A stretch of 64,000 bases of DNA from Desulfovibrionaceae bacterium (lineage in GTDB: Bacteria; Desulfobacterota; Desulfovibrionia; Desulfovibrionales; Desulfovibrionaceae): assembly GCA_015709315.1 (NCBI GenBank), contig JACCQI010000004.1:1-64000 (forward strand). The letters run 5' to 3'. Made by a program: the position numbers and the translations under genes. The notes below the pieces were generated by a model, which was given only the letters and a program-made list of their open reading frames with translations, made no database searches and was not told the origin of the DNA. This document shows positions 6,187 to 17,074 of the stretch, one piece after another (the first letter of the stretch is position 1; every line of letters begins with the position of its first letter).

Positions 6187-6450
6187 TCATTCCTTCCATA
6201 CCCACCAGTGCAGTTTTTCGGGGTCGTGGCGCTCGTTGGACGCGTAGTAGACCGCGCACCGGAAGACGTAGAGCACGCAGCGGTCCACGTGCCCTTGCTT
6301 GTCCGTGAGTTGTCGGTACATGGCCTCCGGGTCCTGCCCGGCCAGATCGTCCACCGAGGCGTAGCCCAGGTCGAAGAGAACTTGCGCCAGGCGCGGTCCC
6401 ACGCCGGGGATGGCTCGGAGGCGTTTCAGGGCAACGGCTTTGCCGGTCAT
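6187..6450 (-). CDS. Helix-hairpin-helix protein of the Cdd1 (pathogenicity-locus) type
   Basis: 87 residues. An HhH motif LRAIPGVGPRLAQVLFDLGY lies at about residues 11-30, followed by LAGQDPEAMYRQLTDKQG, RCVLYVFRCAVYYA and HDPEKLHWWVW, which together match the small Cdd1 family. The HhH suggests DNA binding, but the biological role is unknown. It begins four bases after the hemC stop, so it is probably co-transcribed with hemC without an obvious functional link. Confidence 0.75.
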   Translation of the reverse strand: MTGKAVALKRLRAIPGVGPRLAQVLFDLGYASVDDLAGQDPEAMYRQLTDKQGHVDRCVLYVFRCAVYYASNERHDPEKLHWWVWKE

Positions 6451-6454
6451 GGCC

Positions 6455-7387
6455 TCAGGCGGATTCGCGGGCGTAGACCTCGTCCAGAATGGCCTTGCCG
6501 CCCGCGTCGAGGACCCGCCCGGCCAGGGCCATGCCGATGTCCCAGGCGTCGCTCGCAGGGCCTTGGGCCTCCATGCGGATGGGCCGGGAGCCGTCCACGT
6601 CGGCCACGAAGCCGGTCAGTCTGACGGTGTCGCCCTCGAGCACGGACCAGGCCGCGATGGGCACCTGGCAGCCGCCGTCCAGGCCGGTCAGGAAGCCGCG
6701 TTCGGCCAGGACCTGGTATTTGGTGGGCTGGTGGTCGAGGAAGTCGAGCATGGCCCGCACCTCGGCGTTGTCGGTGCGGTATTCGATGCCCAGTGCTCCC
6801 TGGGCCACGGCGGGCAGGAACTCGGGCGGGCCGAGGACTTCCTGCCTGGGCGCGGACAGCTTGAGCCGGTTCAGCCCGGCGGTGGCCACCACGATGGCGT
6901 CGAAGTCGCCGTTCAGAAGCTTCTTGATGCGCGTGTCCAGGTTGCCGCGCAGGGACTCGACCCTGAGGTCCGGGCGCAGGGCGGCCAACTGGGACTGGCG
7001 GCGCAGGGAGGAGGTGCCGACCAGGGCGCCTTCGGGCAGCCCGGCCAGCCCTTCGTATTTGACGGACAGCAGGGTGTCGGTGGACGCCTCGCGCTCGGGG
7101 ATGATGCCCACTTCCAGGCCGTCGGGCAGTGCGGTGGGCACGTCCTTCATGGAGTGGACCGCGATGTGCGCGCGGCCGTCCAGCAGGGCCTCCTCGATCT
7201 CCTTGACGAACAGTCCCTTGCCGCCGACCTTGGCCAGCGGCACGTCCAGGATCTTGTCGCCCTTGGTCTTGATCTTGAGCAGGTCAACGCTCAGGCCGGG
7301 GTGCTCGGCCATGAGCAGGTCCTTGATATGATTGGCCTGCCACAGGGCCAGCGCACTGCCCCGGGTGGCGATAGTCAGTGTGTTCAT
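6455..7387 (-). CDS. hemC: Hydroxymethylbilane synthase (porphobilinogen deaminase)
   Basis: 310 residues, normal length. N-terminal [35 protein letters not shown] and [11 protein letters not shown] are all present. The dipyrromethane cofactor cysteine is C240 in [11 protein letters not shown]. It polymerises four porphobilinogens to hydroxymethylbilane for haem, sirohaem and cobalamin synthesis, all needed in a sulfate reducer. It is followed at once by the HhH gene and preceded by fmdB on the same strand. Confidence 0.95.
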   Translation of the reverse strand: MNTLTIATRGSALALWQANHIKDLLMAEHPGLSVDLLKIKTKGDKILDVPLAKVGGKGLFVKEIEEALLDGRAHIAVHSMKDVPTALPDGLEVGIIPEREASTDTLLSVKYEGLAGLPEGALVGTSSLRRQSQLAALRPDLRVESLRGNLDTRIKKLLNGDFDAIVVATAGLNRLKLSAPRQEVLGPPEFLPAVAQGALGIEYRTDNAEVRAMLDFLDHQPTKYQVLAERGFLTGLDGGCQVPIAAWSVLEGDTVRLTGFVADVDGSRPIRMEAQGPASDAWDIGMALAGRVLDAGGKAILDEVYARESA

Positions 7388-7411
7388 AAAAACCTTCGGC
7401 GGTGTGGAGAG

Positions 7412-7681
7412 TTAGGAGCCGCAGCTGGAGCAGTCGCCGCCCGAACAGCCCGCGCACGGGGAGCTGGCGGAGAAGGAGGAGCCGGAGTCGGCGTCGGCGG
7501 AGGAGCCGCCGGAATCGCCGGTGTCGGGGCGGAATCCGCCCACCTTGGAGCGGACCGCGCTCATGAGCTTGCCGGTCTTTTCGGACTGGCATTTGGGGCA
7601 GGGGGGGCATTCCTCCCGATCAAAGACGAGTTCCTCGAATTCGTGGCCGCAGTCGTTGCATTTGTATTCGAATATGGGCAT
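7412..7681 (-). CDS. FmdB-family zinc-ribbon protein (copy 1)
   Basis: 89 residues. The N terminus MPIFEYKCNDCGHEFEELVF has C8/C11 and then CPKC (C28/C31) of the FmdB zinc ribbon. The Ser/Gly/Cys-rich tail ends CAGCSGGDCSSCGS. The start at 7681 is chosen because it begins with the family's MPIFEY and has GGAG six bases upstream. The family was named as a putative regulator of formamidase genes, but its function is unproven. A shorter paralogue is at 31506-31712. Confidence 0.8.
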   Translation of the reverse strand: MPIFEYKCNDCGHEFEELVFDREECPPCPKCQSEKTGKLMSAVRSKVGGFRPDTGDSGGSSADADSGSSFSASSPCAGCSGGDCSSCGS

Positions 7682-7912
7682 GACGCGCTCCAATGCGGTT
7701 TAGCGCCGGGCCGTGCCCGGCGAAGGAAATGCATAGCTGAAAAGGTGCGGGCTGGCAATGTCCGGCCGGTCCGGTTGACAAGGTAAGACCGTGTGCGGCC
7801 ATGTCCAGCCGGTTTATTTGAAAAGACCTCTTTACACGACGGGCCGCAGATGGGAAAATGAAAGCCTATCGGTAGTATTCAACGGCCGGAAAGCGGCAAG
7901 CGACGGTGAGCC

Positions 7913-8905
7913 ATGATTGACGATTTTTTCGGGCTGGAACTGCCCCTTGTGACCGATGACGACGACGCCATGCCGTCGGGTTGGCGCTACCTGTCCGGCG
8001 GCGGGCTGGTCCGGTGCGCCTTTTCCACCCGCAAGCCGGTCAAGATGGGCCAGGGCGCGAACCGGCGCACCCACTCCAGCCGCAACTACTGGTTCGTCGA
8101 GCAGTTGGGCAGGGACCGGTTCGAGAGCCGGACGCTCAACGACCGCAACACGCCCGCCGGGGATGCCCGGTATCTGAGCCTGCGGGAGCTGATCTCGGGC
8201 TACACGCCGGAGCCCGCCTATTACGAGGAGCACGTCCTGCCCGCCATGATCGAGCGGGAATCGGCTCCGGGCAAGGGCGGCGGGCGGCGGTCCTTTGACG
8301 ACGACGAGCGGGCGCGTCCCATTGAGGAGAAGAACGTCCGGGCCTTGTTCGGGATGGCGCTGGTCTTCCTGGAGCGGGGCGAAGCGGACCGCGCCGGGGA
8401 GCTGTTGTCCGAACTGGCCGGGATCAAGGCCGAGTTCGAGGGCAAGGACCAGCACCTGTTCAACGAGTTCGGCATCGCGCTCAGGAAAAACCACCAGTTT
8501 CCCGAGGCCGTGGCGTTCTTCCGGCGGGCGCTCGACTTTGTGGAGGACGACGACCACCTCTACTACAACCTGGCCCGCGCCCATTACGAGAACGACGACT
8601 GGGCCGCGTCCCTGGACAGCCTGGTCCTGAGCCACCGGCTCAACCCCGGGCTCGCGGTGGCCCGCGATTTGTTCGAGGTCATGGTCGGGCTGGAGAACAA
8701 CCCAACGCTTCGGCGCCGCTACGGCAAGCCCGAGGTGCCGCCCAACGTGGCCTCCCGCGCCCGCGAGGTCCTGGCTTCGGGCACCGGGAAGCTCCGTCTG
8801 GACGACCGGCCCGTCAAGGTGGGCATCGACATCGAGCCGGGCCGCGTCCGATCCGGCCCCGCCGTGGGGGTCGTCGAGCTGAAGAAGCACGGCAGCGACG
8901 AGTAG
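7913..8905 (+). CDS. TPR-containing protein (tandem paralogue A)
   Basis: 330 residues, no signal peptide. The N-terminal region (about 20-110) contains YLSGGGLVRCAFSTRK and SSRNYWFVEQLG. The middle (about 145-260) has helical-pair repeats of TPR type, for example NEFGIALRKNHQFPEAVAFF and HLYYNLARAHYENDDWAA. The gene 285 bp downstream encodes a relative with the same architecture and several near-identical blocks. The function is not known; a scaffold role is inferred from TPRs. Confidence 0.7.
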   Translation: MIDDFFGLELPLVTDDDDAMPSGWRYLSGGGLVRCAFSTRKPVKMGQGANRRTHSSRNYWFVEQLGRDRFESRTLNDRNTPAGDARYLSLRELISGYTPEPAYYEEHVLPAMIERESAPGKGGGRRSFDDDERARPIEEKNVRALFGMALVFLERGEADRAGELLSELAGIKAEFEGKDQHLFNEFGIALRKNHQFPEAVAFFRRALDFVEDDDHLYYNLARAHYENDDWAASLDSLVLSHRLNPGLAVARDLFEVMVGLENNPTLRRRYGKPEVPPNVASRAREVLASGTGKLRLDDRPVKVGIDIEPGRVRSGPAVGVVELKKHGSDE

Positions 8906-9189
8906 GCGTTTCGTTACAACTTCGTTTTATTGTCTTTTTCCCCCTAAAGCTCCGTGGCCGCCTCTCCGATGAGAGGGATGGTTCACGGGTGGAAAACCGC
9001 CCCGGCCCGGTGTCGGCGGCGGATTTTCAACTGTAATCGCTTCGGTGTCTTGCGGGAGCCCGAGCGCATTGCAGGGTTGCCACGCCGTGTCCGGCGACGC
9101 CGCTTGAAGCCGGCGGCCCGCGCAGGGGGAAAGCGCGGCCGCGGGTCGGCCGGCCGGGCATGGGGCACCCTGCGAGGGGTATGGTTTCC

Positions 9190-10146
9190 ATGAGCATGGA
9201 CACGCAGGTCTCCCTGGACGGCAGGGAGCGCTTCCGATTCAGGCGCGGCCGGGACGACATCGGCCGCATCTGCTGCATCTTCTCCACACCCAAGTCGCGG
9301 AACGTCATCCGGGGCACCACCCTGCGCGGCCACGGGCGGACCCATTACTGGCTCGTGCGCCAGGTGGGGGAAGCCGCCTTCGGCGTCCGGGGCGTGGACG
9401 GGAAGTTCCTTCCCTTTCACGACGAGGCGGTCATCTCGGCCGACGAACTGCTGGCCGAGTACACGCCCGAGGTGGCGGTCTTCGAGGACTGCATGCTGCC
9501 CGCGGCCAAGCGGCACGGCTACCGGCTGGCGGGCGACGGTCCCGGTTCGAGGCCGGACGGGTCGGTGCTGCGCCTGGACGAGTCCAATGTGCGCGGCCTG
9601 TTCGAGCTGGGCCTGGAATACATTCTGGCGGGCCTGAGCACGCGCGGCCGCAACCTCATCCGGGAGCTGATCCGGGTCAAGACGCCGTTTTCGGGCAAGG
9701 ACCAGTTCCTGTTCAACGAGTTCGGCATCCGGCTCCGCAAGATCGACTTTCTGGACGGGGCGGTGATCTGCTACCGGCGGGCGCTCAAGTACACCGACTC
9801 GGACGACCATCTCCATTACAACCTGGCACGGGCCTATTACGAGCAGGGTCAGTGGTGGGACTGCATGCGGACGCTGGCGGGGTGCTTCGTCCTGAACCCG
9901 CAACTGCCCCTGGCCCGCGACCTGGTGATGCTCACCCACGCCCTGGCCCGGAACGACGGGCTGCGGATCAAATACGGCAAGCCGCCGGTGCCGGACGGCG
10001 TGGCCCGCCAGGCCGGGCTTCTGGCCGAGGGGGTCCATGCCCGCGACGTGACGGCCCCGGCGTGCGCCGAGGCGGTTCGGGCCGAGGCCGGGGACAGGCG
10101 CAAAAAGGAACTCTGGCTTCCAGGGAGGGAGGCCGTGGGGCTGTGA
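9190..10146 (+). CDS. TPR-containing protein (tandem paralogue B)
   Basis: About 318 residues with the architecture of its upstream neighbour: FRFRRGRDDIGRICCIFSTPK and GRTHYWLVRQVG correspond to the N-terminal region, and LFNEFGIRLRKIDFLDGAV and HLHYNLARAYYEQGQWW to the TPR region. The start is uncertain. ATGs at 9160, 9181, 9190 and 9196 are in frame; 9190 has GAGGGG ten bases upstream. This is a tandem duplication with strong divergence outside the repeats. Function unknown. Confidence 0.65.
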   Translation: MSMDTQVSLDGRERFRFRRGRDDIGRICCIFSTPKSRNVIRGTTLRGHGRTHYWLVRQVGEAAFGVRGVDGKFLPFHDEAVISADELLAEYTPEVAVFEDCMLPAAKRHGYRLAGDGPGSRPDGSVLRLDESNVRGLFELGLEYILAGLSTRGRNLIRELIRVKTPFSGKDQFLFNEFGIRLRKIDFLDGAVICYRRALKYTDSDDHLHYNLARAYYEQGQWWDCMRTLAGCFVLNPQLPLARDLVMLTHALARNDGLRIKYGKPPVPDGVARQAGLLAEGVHARDVTAPACAEAVRAEAGDRRKKELWLPGREAVGL

Positions 10147-10164
10147 CCCGCGCCCGGCATGAGA

Positions 10165-10192
10165 AAAGGCCGCCCGGTTGCGGGCGGCCTTT
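10165..10192. terminator. Bidirectional terminator between TPR gene and lon
   Basis: The perfect 11-bp stem AAAGGCCGCCC/GGGCGGCCTTT lies between convergent genes, with A-rich and T-rich sides serving both directions. Confidence 0.8.
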
Positions 10193-10213
10193 CGGCTTTG
10201 GTTGAGGGTGCGG

Positions 10214-12745
<2,532 letters not shown>

Positions 12746-12874
12746 GGGAATAACCTCGCATTGGTGTGCAAAAGGATCAATTAACACCAAATAAGTCGTC
12801 AATTCCCGAACGCAAGTATATTATTATTGCATTTTCCCGTTTTTTGAAATTCGGGGAAAAGGGGGCGGAACGGG

Positions 12875-13147
12875 TCAGCCGCGAACCTCGAATCCGGTGA
12901 TGTCCTCGTGCTCCTCGAACCACTCGGAGCGGACTTCCCGGACCCGCGCCAGGGGCGGCCCGTCCCAGAGCCGGTCCTCGTACTCCGTGAGCTGTTCCCT
13001 GTCGCCCACGGCCAGGGTTTCCACGAATCCGTCGGCCCGGTTGCGGACCCAGCCCGCCAGGCCGAGTTCGCGGGCCGCGTCGCGCGCCCAGGCCCGGAAC
13101 CAGACGCCCTGTACCTTGCCGCAGACAATGGCGCGGAACATGGTCAT
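12875..13147 (-). CDS. acyP: Acylphosphatase
   Basis: 90 residues, normal size. The signature GKVQGVWFR carries the catalytic arginine (R18), and GWVRNRADG the asparagine (N36). It hydrolyses carboxyl-phosphate bonds of acyl phosphates. The ATG overlaps the radC stop (ATGA) and has GGAGG six bases upstream, so it is the last gene of the lptE-holA-radC-acyP run. lon follows after 130 bp, which includes a weak hairpin and probably the lon promoter. Confidence 0.9.
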   Translation of the reverse strand: MTMFRAIVCGKVQGVWFRAWARDAARELGLAGWVRNRADGFVETLAVGDREQLTEYEDRLWDGPPLARVREVRSEWFEEHEDITGFEVRG

Positions 13148-13827
13148 AGCCGCCCTCCTTCGTTGAAGCTGTAGTAGTCGGTGTCCGTGACGATGACGTG
13201 GTCGAGCACGCCTATATCCAGACCGGCCGCCGCCTCCTTGATCATGCCCGTGAGCAGCACGTCCTCCTTGGAGGGGCTGGGATCGCCGCCCGGATGGTTG
13301 TGGGCCAGGATGATGTTGGCCGCTTCCAGGCGAAGGGCCGCGGCCACGATTTCGCGGGGAAAGACCGGGGTGGCGTTCACCGTGCCCCGCGCCACCTGTC
13401 GCCATTCGATGACCCGGTTTTTGGTGTCCATGAACAGGACCCAGAATTCCTCGATGCCCTTGCTGCCCATGCGGGCCATGGCCGCGCGGGCCACGTCGCC
13501 GGGGTCGGACAGGGCCATGCCGCGCCGCGCCCCGGACTCGCCGAGCCGTGCATACAGCTCTTGGAGCAGCGCCCAGTGGGCGCGGACGGCCGGGCCGATG
13601 CCGGGCACGTCGCCCAGTTGGTCGGGCCGGGCCATGACCGCCCCCTTGAGGGAGCCGAACCGCTCGATGAGCGCCTTGGCCAGCGGCTTGGTGTCCCGCC
13701 GGGGCAGAACCGAGGCCAGGACCAGTTCCAGGATCTCGTAGTCGGCCAGTGCGCGGGGAGCGTCGGCCAGCCTGTCCTTGAGGCGCCGGCGGTGGCCGGT
13801 GTAGTGGGGGGCGTCCTGGCGGCTCAT
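13144..13827 (-). CDS. radC: RadC family JAB-domain protein
   Basis: 227 residues. An N-terminal UPF0758/HhH-like region (LADYEILELVLASVLPRRD, then LGDVPGIGP) precedes the JAB/MPN+ metalloprotease-like core with AHNHPGGDPSPSKEDV (H176, H178 and downstream D). RadC was once linked to DNA repair, but its function is unsettled. It is coupled to holA upstream and acyP downstream by 4-base ATGA overlaps. Confidence 0.88.
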   Translation of the reverse strand: MSRQDAPHYTGHRRRLKDRLADAPRALADYEILELVLASVLPRRDTKPLAKALIERFGSLKGAVMARPDQLGDVPGIGPAVRAHWALLQELYARLGESGARRGMALSDPGDVARAAMARMGSKGIEEFWVLFMDTKNRVIEWRQVARGTVNATPVFPREIVAAALRLEAANIILAHNHPGGDPSPSKEDVLLTGMIKEAAAGLDIGVLDHVIVTDTDYYSFNEGGRL

Positions 13828-14819
13828 CGGGTGCGTCCTGCGGGGCGTTTGGGCTGGAACAGGTCGATCAGCCCGGCCATGAGGATGTCCAGGGCCTCCT
13901 CGTACTTGCGTTCGCCGGTCTTGAGCGAGAGTTCGGCCTCCATGGCCAGGTCGATCATCCGGGCCACGCCGCGCGCGCCGAGCCTCTGGGCCAGCGGCCC
14001 CTTTTTCTTGAGCATGTAGGGGTTGCCCCTGGGGTTCTCGCCGTGGGCGAGCATCCAGTACATGCGCGCCTGGCCGGCCAAAAATCCGATCAGGTTGAAG
14101 AGCATCTGGTCCTTGGCGGACTTGCCGTGGTCGTCGATGACCCGCTTCCAGACCGCGGCCTCGGCCCCGGGCCGTTCCAGGGCGTCCATGAGGTCGAAAA
14201 AGGCCATTTCGCCGGTCTGGGCCACCAGCCCGACATGGCTTTTGCGGACCACCTTTTCGTCCCCGGCGGCCAGCTCGATCTTGTCCAACTCCAGCCGGGC
14301 GGCCACGGCGTCCGTGGGCAGGGCAAAGGCGAGCGCCCGGTCCGCGCCCGGCTCGAAGGCCAGGCCCTGGCGTTTTGCCCACTGCTTGACGTGGTCGGCC
14401 ATGGACCGCTTGTCCAGCCCCTGGGATTCCCATATCCAGCCCTCGTCGCGGGCTTTTTTGAACAGGGCGCGCCGGGACAGGGCGGGCGGCACCGGGGCTT
14501 TCTTGCCCTTCCATTCGCCTTCCAGGCAGAACAGGGGGAACACGTCGCGCCCCAGCCCCTTGACCGATGCGTCGAGCTTGTCCCACTGGTCCGCCTTGAG
14601 GGTGTGGGCGCGGCGCAGGATGAGCGCCTTGGGCTGCGGGAACAGGGACTTGATGGTCAGGTCCGTCCAGAAGGCGGCGGGCAGCGGCTCGTCGTCGTCG
14701 CCCCAGAAGACCTTGCGCTCCCAGCCGTCCTGGCCGGACGCCTTGAGGCGCTGGTCCGTCTGGGCCTTGATGAGCTGCGGGTCGGGGCAGATGAGAAATA
14801 GGTAGCGGGGCCGGTTCAT
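13824..14819 (-). CDS. holA: DNA polymerase III delta subunit
   Basis: 331 residues, matching HolA in length and in the pattern of an N-terminal AAA+-like domain with GDDDEPLPAAFW, TIKSLFPQPKALILRRA and a C-terminal KGPLAQRLGARGVARMIDLAMEAE region. Delta opens the beta clamp in the clamp-loader complex. HolA sequences are divergent, so the call rests also on synteny: leuS/lptE/holA is a common run in related genomes, and here lptE is directly upstream (11 bp). Confidence 0.8.
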   Translation of the reverse strand: MNRPRYLFLICPDPQLIKAQTDQRLKASGQDGWERKVFWGDDDEPLPAAFWTDLTIKSLFPQPKALILRRAHTLKADQWDKLDASVKGLGRDVFPLFCLEGEWKGKKAPVPPALSRRALFKKARDEGWIWESQGLDKRSMADHVKQWAKRQGLAFEPGADRALAFALPTDAVAARLELDKIELAAGDEKVVRKSHVGLVAQTGEMAFFDLMDALERPGAEAAVWKRVIDDHGKSAKDQMLFNLIGFLAGQARMYWMLAHGENPRGNPYMLKKKGPLAQRLGARGVARMIDLAMEAELSLKTGERKYEEALDILMAGLIDLFQPKRPAGRTR

Positions 14820-14830
14820 AGGGTCTCGGG

Positions 14831-15328
14831 CTAGTAGTTCTGGGTCATGCGGTCGGCCAGTCTGCGGATGCCCAGCCGGGTCACCTCTGCGTCGGCCTCG
14901 GCCTCGTCGCCGGTGAAGAAGGGCCAGGTCTGGGACATGCGTCCCGAGCGCCACAGCACTTCCCCGCTTCGGGAAGAACGGATATGCGCCTCGAACTCGA
15001 AGATGGCCTCTGAGCGGAGGGTCTCCTCGCGTCTGCCCGCCACGGCCGTGGGCCGGTTGTAGCGCGTGATGTCGATGGTGATGAGCGCGTCCGCCCTGGC
15101 CCGGTCGTCGGTCCAGGTGATGGTTCCCCGACGGTTCAGTTCGTCGCGCAGCAACTTGCGCACTTCCGGTTCCAGCCAGGAAAGGGTGGTCGGGTTGTTC
15201 ACGTCCTCGATGGCGATGGTCCGGTACTCGGGATCGAGCACGCTGGAATCGCCCTCGCCGAAGTGGTAGCCGGAGCACCCGGCCAGGACGAGCAGCAGGA
15301 AGAGGGCCGTATGTCGAAGCGGTGTCAT
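14831..15328 (-). CDS. lptE: LPS-assembly lipoprotein LptE-like
   Basis: 165 residues. The signal peptide has lipobox LVLAGC (Cys18), followed by YHFGEGDSSVLDPEYRTIAIEDVNNPT, TLSWLEPEVRKLLRDELNRRG and a C-terminal beta-rich region typical of LptE. It would be an outer-membrane lipoprotein that plugs LptD and helps insert lipopolysaccharide. The start is supported by GGAGG six bases upstream. It heads the lptE-holA-radC-acyP operon. In related genomes it follows leuS; here it is separated from leuS by about 4 kb of selenium genes. Confidence 0.8.
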   Translation of the reverse strand: MTPLRHTALFLLLVLAGCSGYHFGEGDSSVLDPEYRTIAIEDVNNPTTLSWLEPEVRKLLRDELNRRGTITWTDDRARADALITIDITRYNRPTAVAGRREETLRSEAIFEFEAHIRSSRSGEVLWRSGRMSQTWPFFTGDEAEADAEVTRLGIRRLADRMTQNY

Positions 15329-15464
15329 CGCTGTCCTCCGCAGGATTCTTGATTGGGGGAGATGGTAAAGGGAATCGGGCAAAGAGTCCACACAATGTCG
15401 CTTGAGGTCTCTTGCCGCGCGTATGGAAAAGGGCGTAACCGCAACCGCAATCGGGGAGCGATCC

Positions 15465-15996
15465 ATGTCCGATGCCGTGCTTGTCGTCATCGACGTCCAG
15501 AACGGCATGTTCAAGACCGAAGGACCGGTTCTTTTCGCGGGCTGGCGCGTGCTCCCGCCATCGGGTGGCTGATCGGCTCGGCCCGCGCGGCGGGCGTGCC
15601 GGTCCGCTATGTCCACCACATCACCACGGGCGCGGGAACGGAGTTTGAGCGCGGCACCAGCAACCGGTTCATCCGCGAGGAAATCGCACCCAGTCCGGGC
15701 GACACCGTGTCGGTCAAGCATTCATCCGACGCGTTTTGGGACATCGATCTCGAAGCCGCCCTGCGAAGGCTGGGCGCGAAGAGGCTCGTCTTTTGCGGGC
15801 AGCAGACACCGAGTGCTGCGTGGACACCACGGTGCGCAGCGCCCCGGCCCACGGCTTCGACTCCGTGCTTATGGGCGGCGCGCACACCTCCTGCGACAAC
15901 GGCGTGCTGACCGGCACGCAGATCGTGGCCCCTCACAACAGGACCCGGCACAACCGCTTCTGCCAAGTGGTCATATACGGGGATTTTTCGTCCTAA
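15465..15996 (+). pseudogene. Isochorismatase-family cysteine hydrolase, two frameshifts
   Basis: Starts MSDAVLVVIDVQNGMFKTEGPV with a good GGGGAG ribosome site, then loses frame near 15572. The next frame reads IGWLIGSARAAGVPVRYVHH through WDIDLEAALRRLGAKRLVFCGQQT to about 15812. There an apparent extra AC (cagcagACACcgag) shifts frame again, and the last part reads TECCVDTTVRSAPAHG to the stop at 15996. All family blocks are present, including the catalytic Cys of TECCVD and the early D of VIDVQ. Either a recently broken gene or two sequencing errors. Confidence 0.8.
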
Positions 15997-16214
15997 TCGG
16001 AAGATAGCCCGGCGGCCCGGTCGAGGTCGGCAAGCAGTTCGTCGAGGTCCAGGCCGTAGCGTTCGGCCGCGGCTTCCACGGTCTCGAACAGCGCCCGGCA
16101 GAGCAGGCACTCGCCCGCCTGATCGTCGCGCGAGCGGAAAACCGTTTCGGTGGCCGGGTGGATGCGGACGATGTCCAGCAGGGTCATGTCGCCGGTGACG
16201 CGGGACTCGCTCAT
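15993..16214 (-). CDS. DUF1858-like small CxxC protein
   Basis: 73 residues. The pattern MTLLDIVRIHPATETVFRSR, then CLLC (C36/C39), ETVEAAAERYGLDLDELLADL matches the DUF1858 fold (a helix bundle with the order 'P-E/A-T-x-x-V-F ... C-x-x-C ... E-x-A-A-x-x-x-G-L-D'). Its ATG overlaps the stop of the kinase-like gene (ATGA), and it is the last gene of the selenium block. Role unknown; a redox or carrier function is inferred from CxxC and context. Confidence 0.65.
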   Translation of the reverse strand: MSESRVTGDMTLLDIVRIHPATETVFRSRDDQAGECLLCRALFETVEAAAERYGLDLDELLADLDRAAGLSSD

Positions 16215-17074
16215 CGGGCCTCCTTCATGGCCCGGGCAAGGGCCGCGGGCAGGTGCGGGAGCAGGTCGCCGATCTGGGAGCCGGGGTTGGGGCGGGCCAG
16301 CTCCCCGGCATAGCGGTTGGCCTGGGCCGCCACGTGTCCGGCCTTTGCCACGGGCAAGCCGTACTCCACCAGGGCGCAGGCCATGCCCGTGATGGTGTCG
16401 CCGGTTCCGCCCATGGCCTCCATGGCCTCCTCGCTGGGCGCGGAAACGGTGGACAGGACGCCGGTCTTGTCGGCCACCCGGTCCACGCTGCCCTTGACCA
16501 GCAGGCAGGCCGCCGCGTTGCCGTGCTCATAGGCGCGGCCCACGAGGTCCTCCACCCGGCTGTCGTCCTGAAGGATGAAGCCGCGCGTGTAGAAGGGGTG
16601 GGGCGCGGTCTCGTCCGCCAGGAAAGCCAGTTCCCCGGCGTCCGGGGTGAACAGGTCGTAGGCCAGCGCCTCGCCGCTCATCTTGGCCGCGTACATGAAC
16701 CCGGCGTCGGCCACCAGCCGGGGGCACGGCTTCATGGTCTGGACCGCCAGCAGCACCCGGTTGTGCCAGTCCACGTCCGGCTGGAGATAGTGGAAGGCCA
16801 GGGTGGAATAGCCGCGGTCGGGCAGAATCCTTTCCAGGTGGGCGTAGAGCGCCCGACTGCCCTTGCCCAGCCCTTCGTCGCCCACGAGCAGGGCGTGGGG
16901 CAGGTCGATGCCCAGGTGGGCGCAGGCCACGGCCGCCGCTCCGAGCAGAGCGGGCGTGCCTCGGTCAGGGGGCAGGGGCATGCCGTTTGCCGTCAGGATG
17001 CCGTTTTCGAGCGCCAGGGGCGCGTCCACAAGCGGGGCGTCGGGATCGGGTATGGTGCCGACTACGGCGAGCAT
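16211..17074 (-). CDS. YjeF-C/ribokinase-like kinase of the selenium gene block
   Basis: About 287 residues. TPDAGELAFL near residue 143 and MGGTGDTITGMA at 221-232 match the ADP-dependent NAD(P)H-hydrate dehydratase/ribokinase-like fold (GTGD anion hole with catalytic Asp). The N-terminal YjeF epimerase half is absent and the sequence is divergent. The start at 17074 (MLAVVGTIPDPDAP) has GGTGG upstream and overlaps the DUF3343 gene by 13 bases. Position within the yedE-yedF-DUF3343 run suggests a selenium-linked substrate, but this is inference. Confidence 0.6.
   Translation of the reverse strand: MLAVVGTIPDPDAPLVDAPLALENGILTANGMPLPPDRGTPALLGAAAVACAHLGIDLPHALLVGDEGLGKGSRALYAHLERILPDRGYSTLAFHYLQPDVDWHNRVLLAVQTMKPCPRLVADAGFMYAAKMSGEALAYDLFTPDAGELAFLADETAPHPFYTRGFILQDDSRVEDLVGRAYEHGNAAACLLVKGSVDRVADKTGVLSTVSAPSEEAMEAMGGTGDTITGMACALVEYGLPVAKAGHVAAQANRYAGELARPNPGSQIGDLLPHLPAALARAMKEAR

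Noticed and set aside
15550-15585. Selenocysteine in the isochorismatase-family gene at the first in-frame TGA
   Set aside because: The family sequence continues in a different frame, so this is a frameshift, not a recoded UGA.
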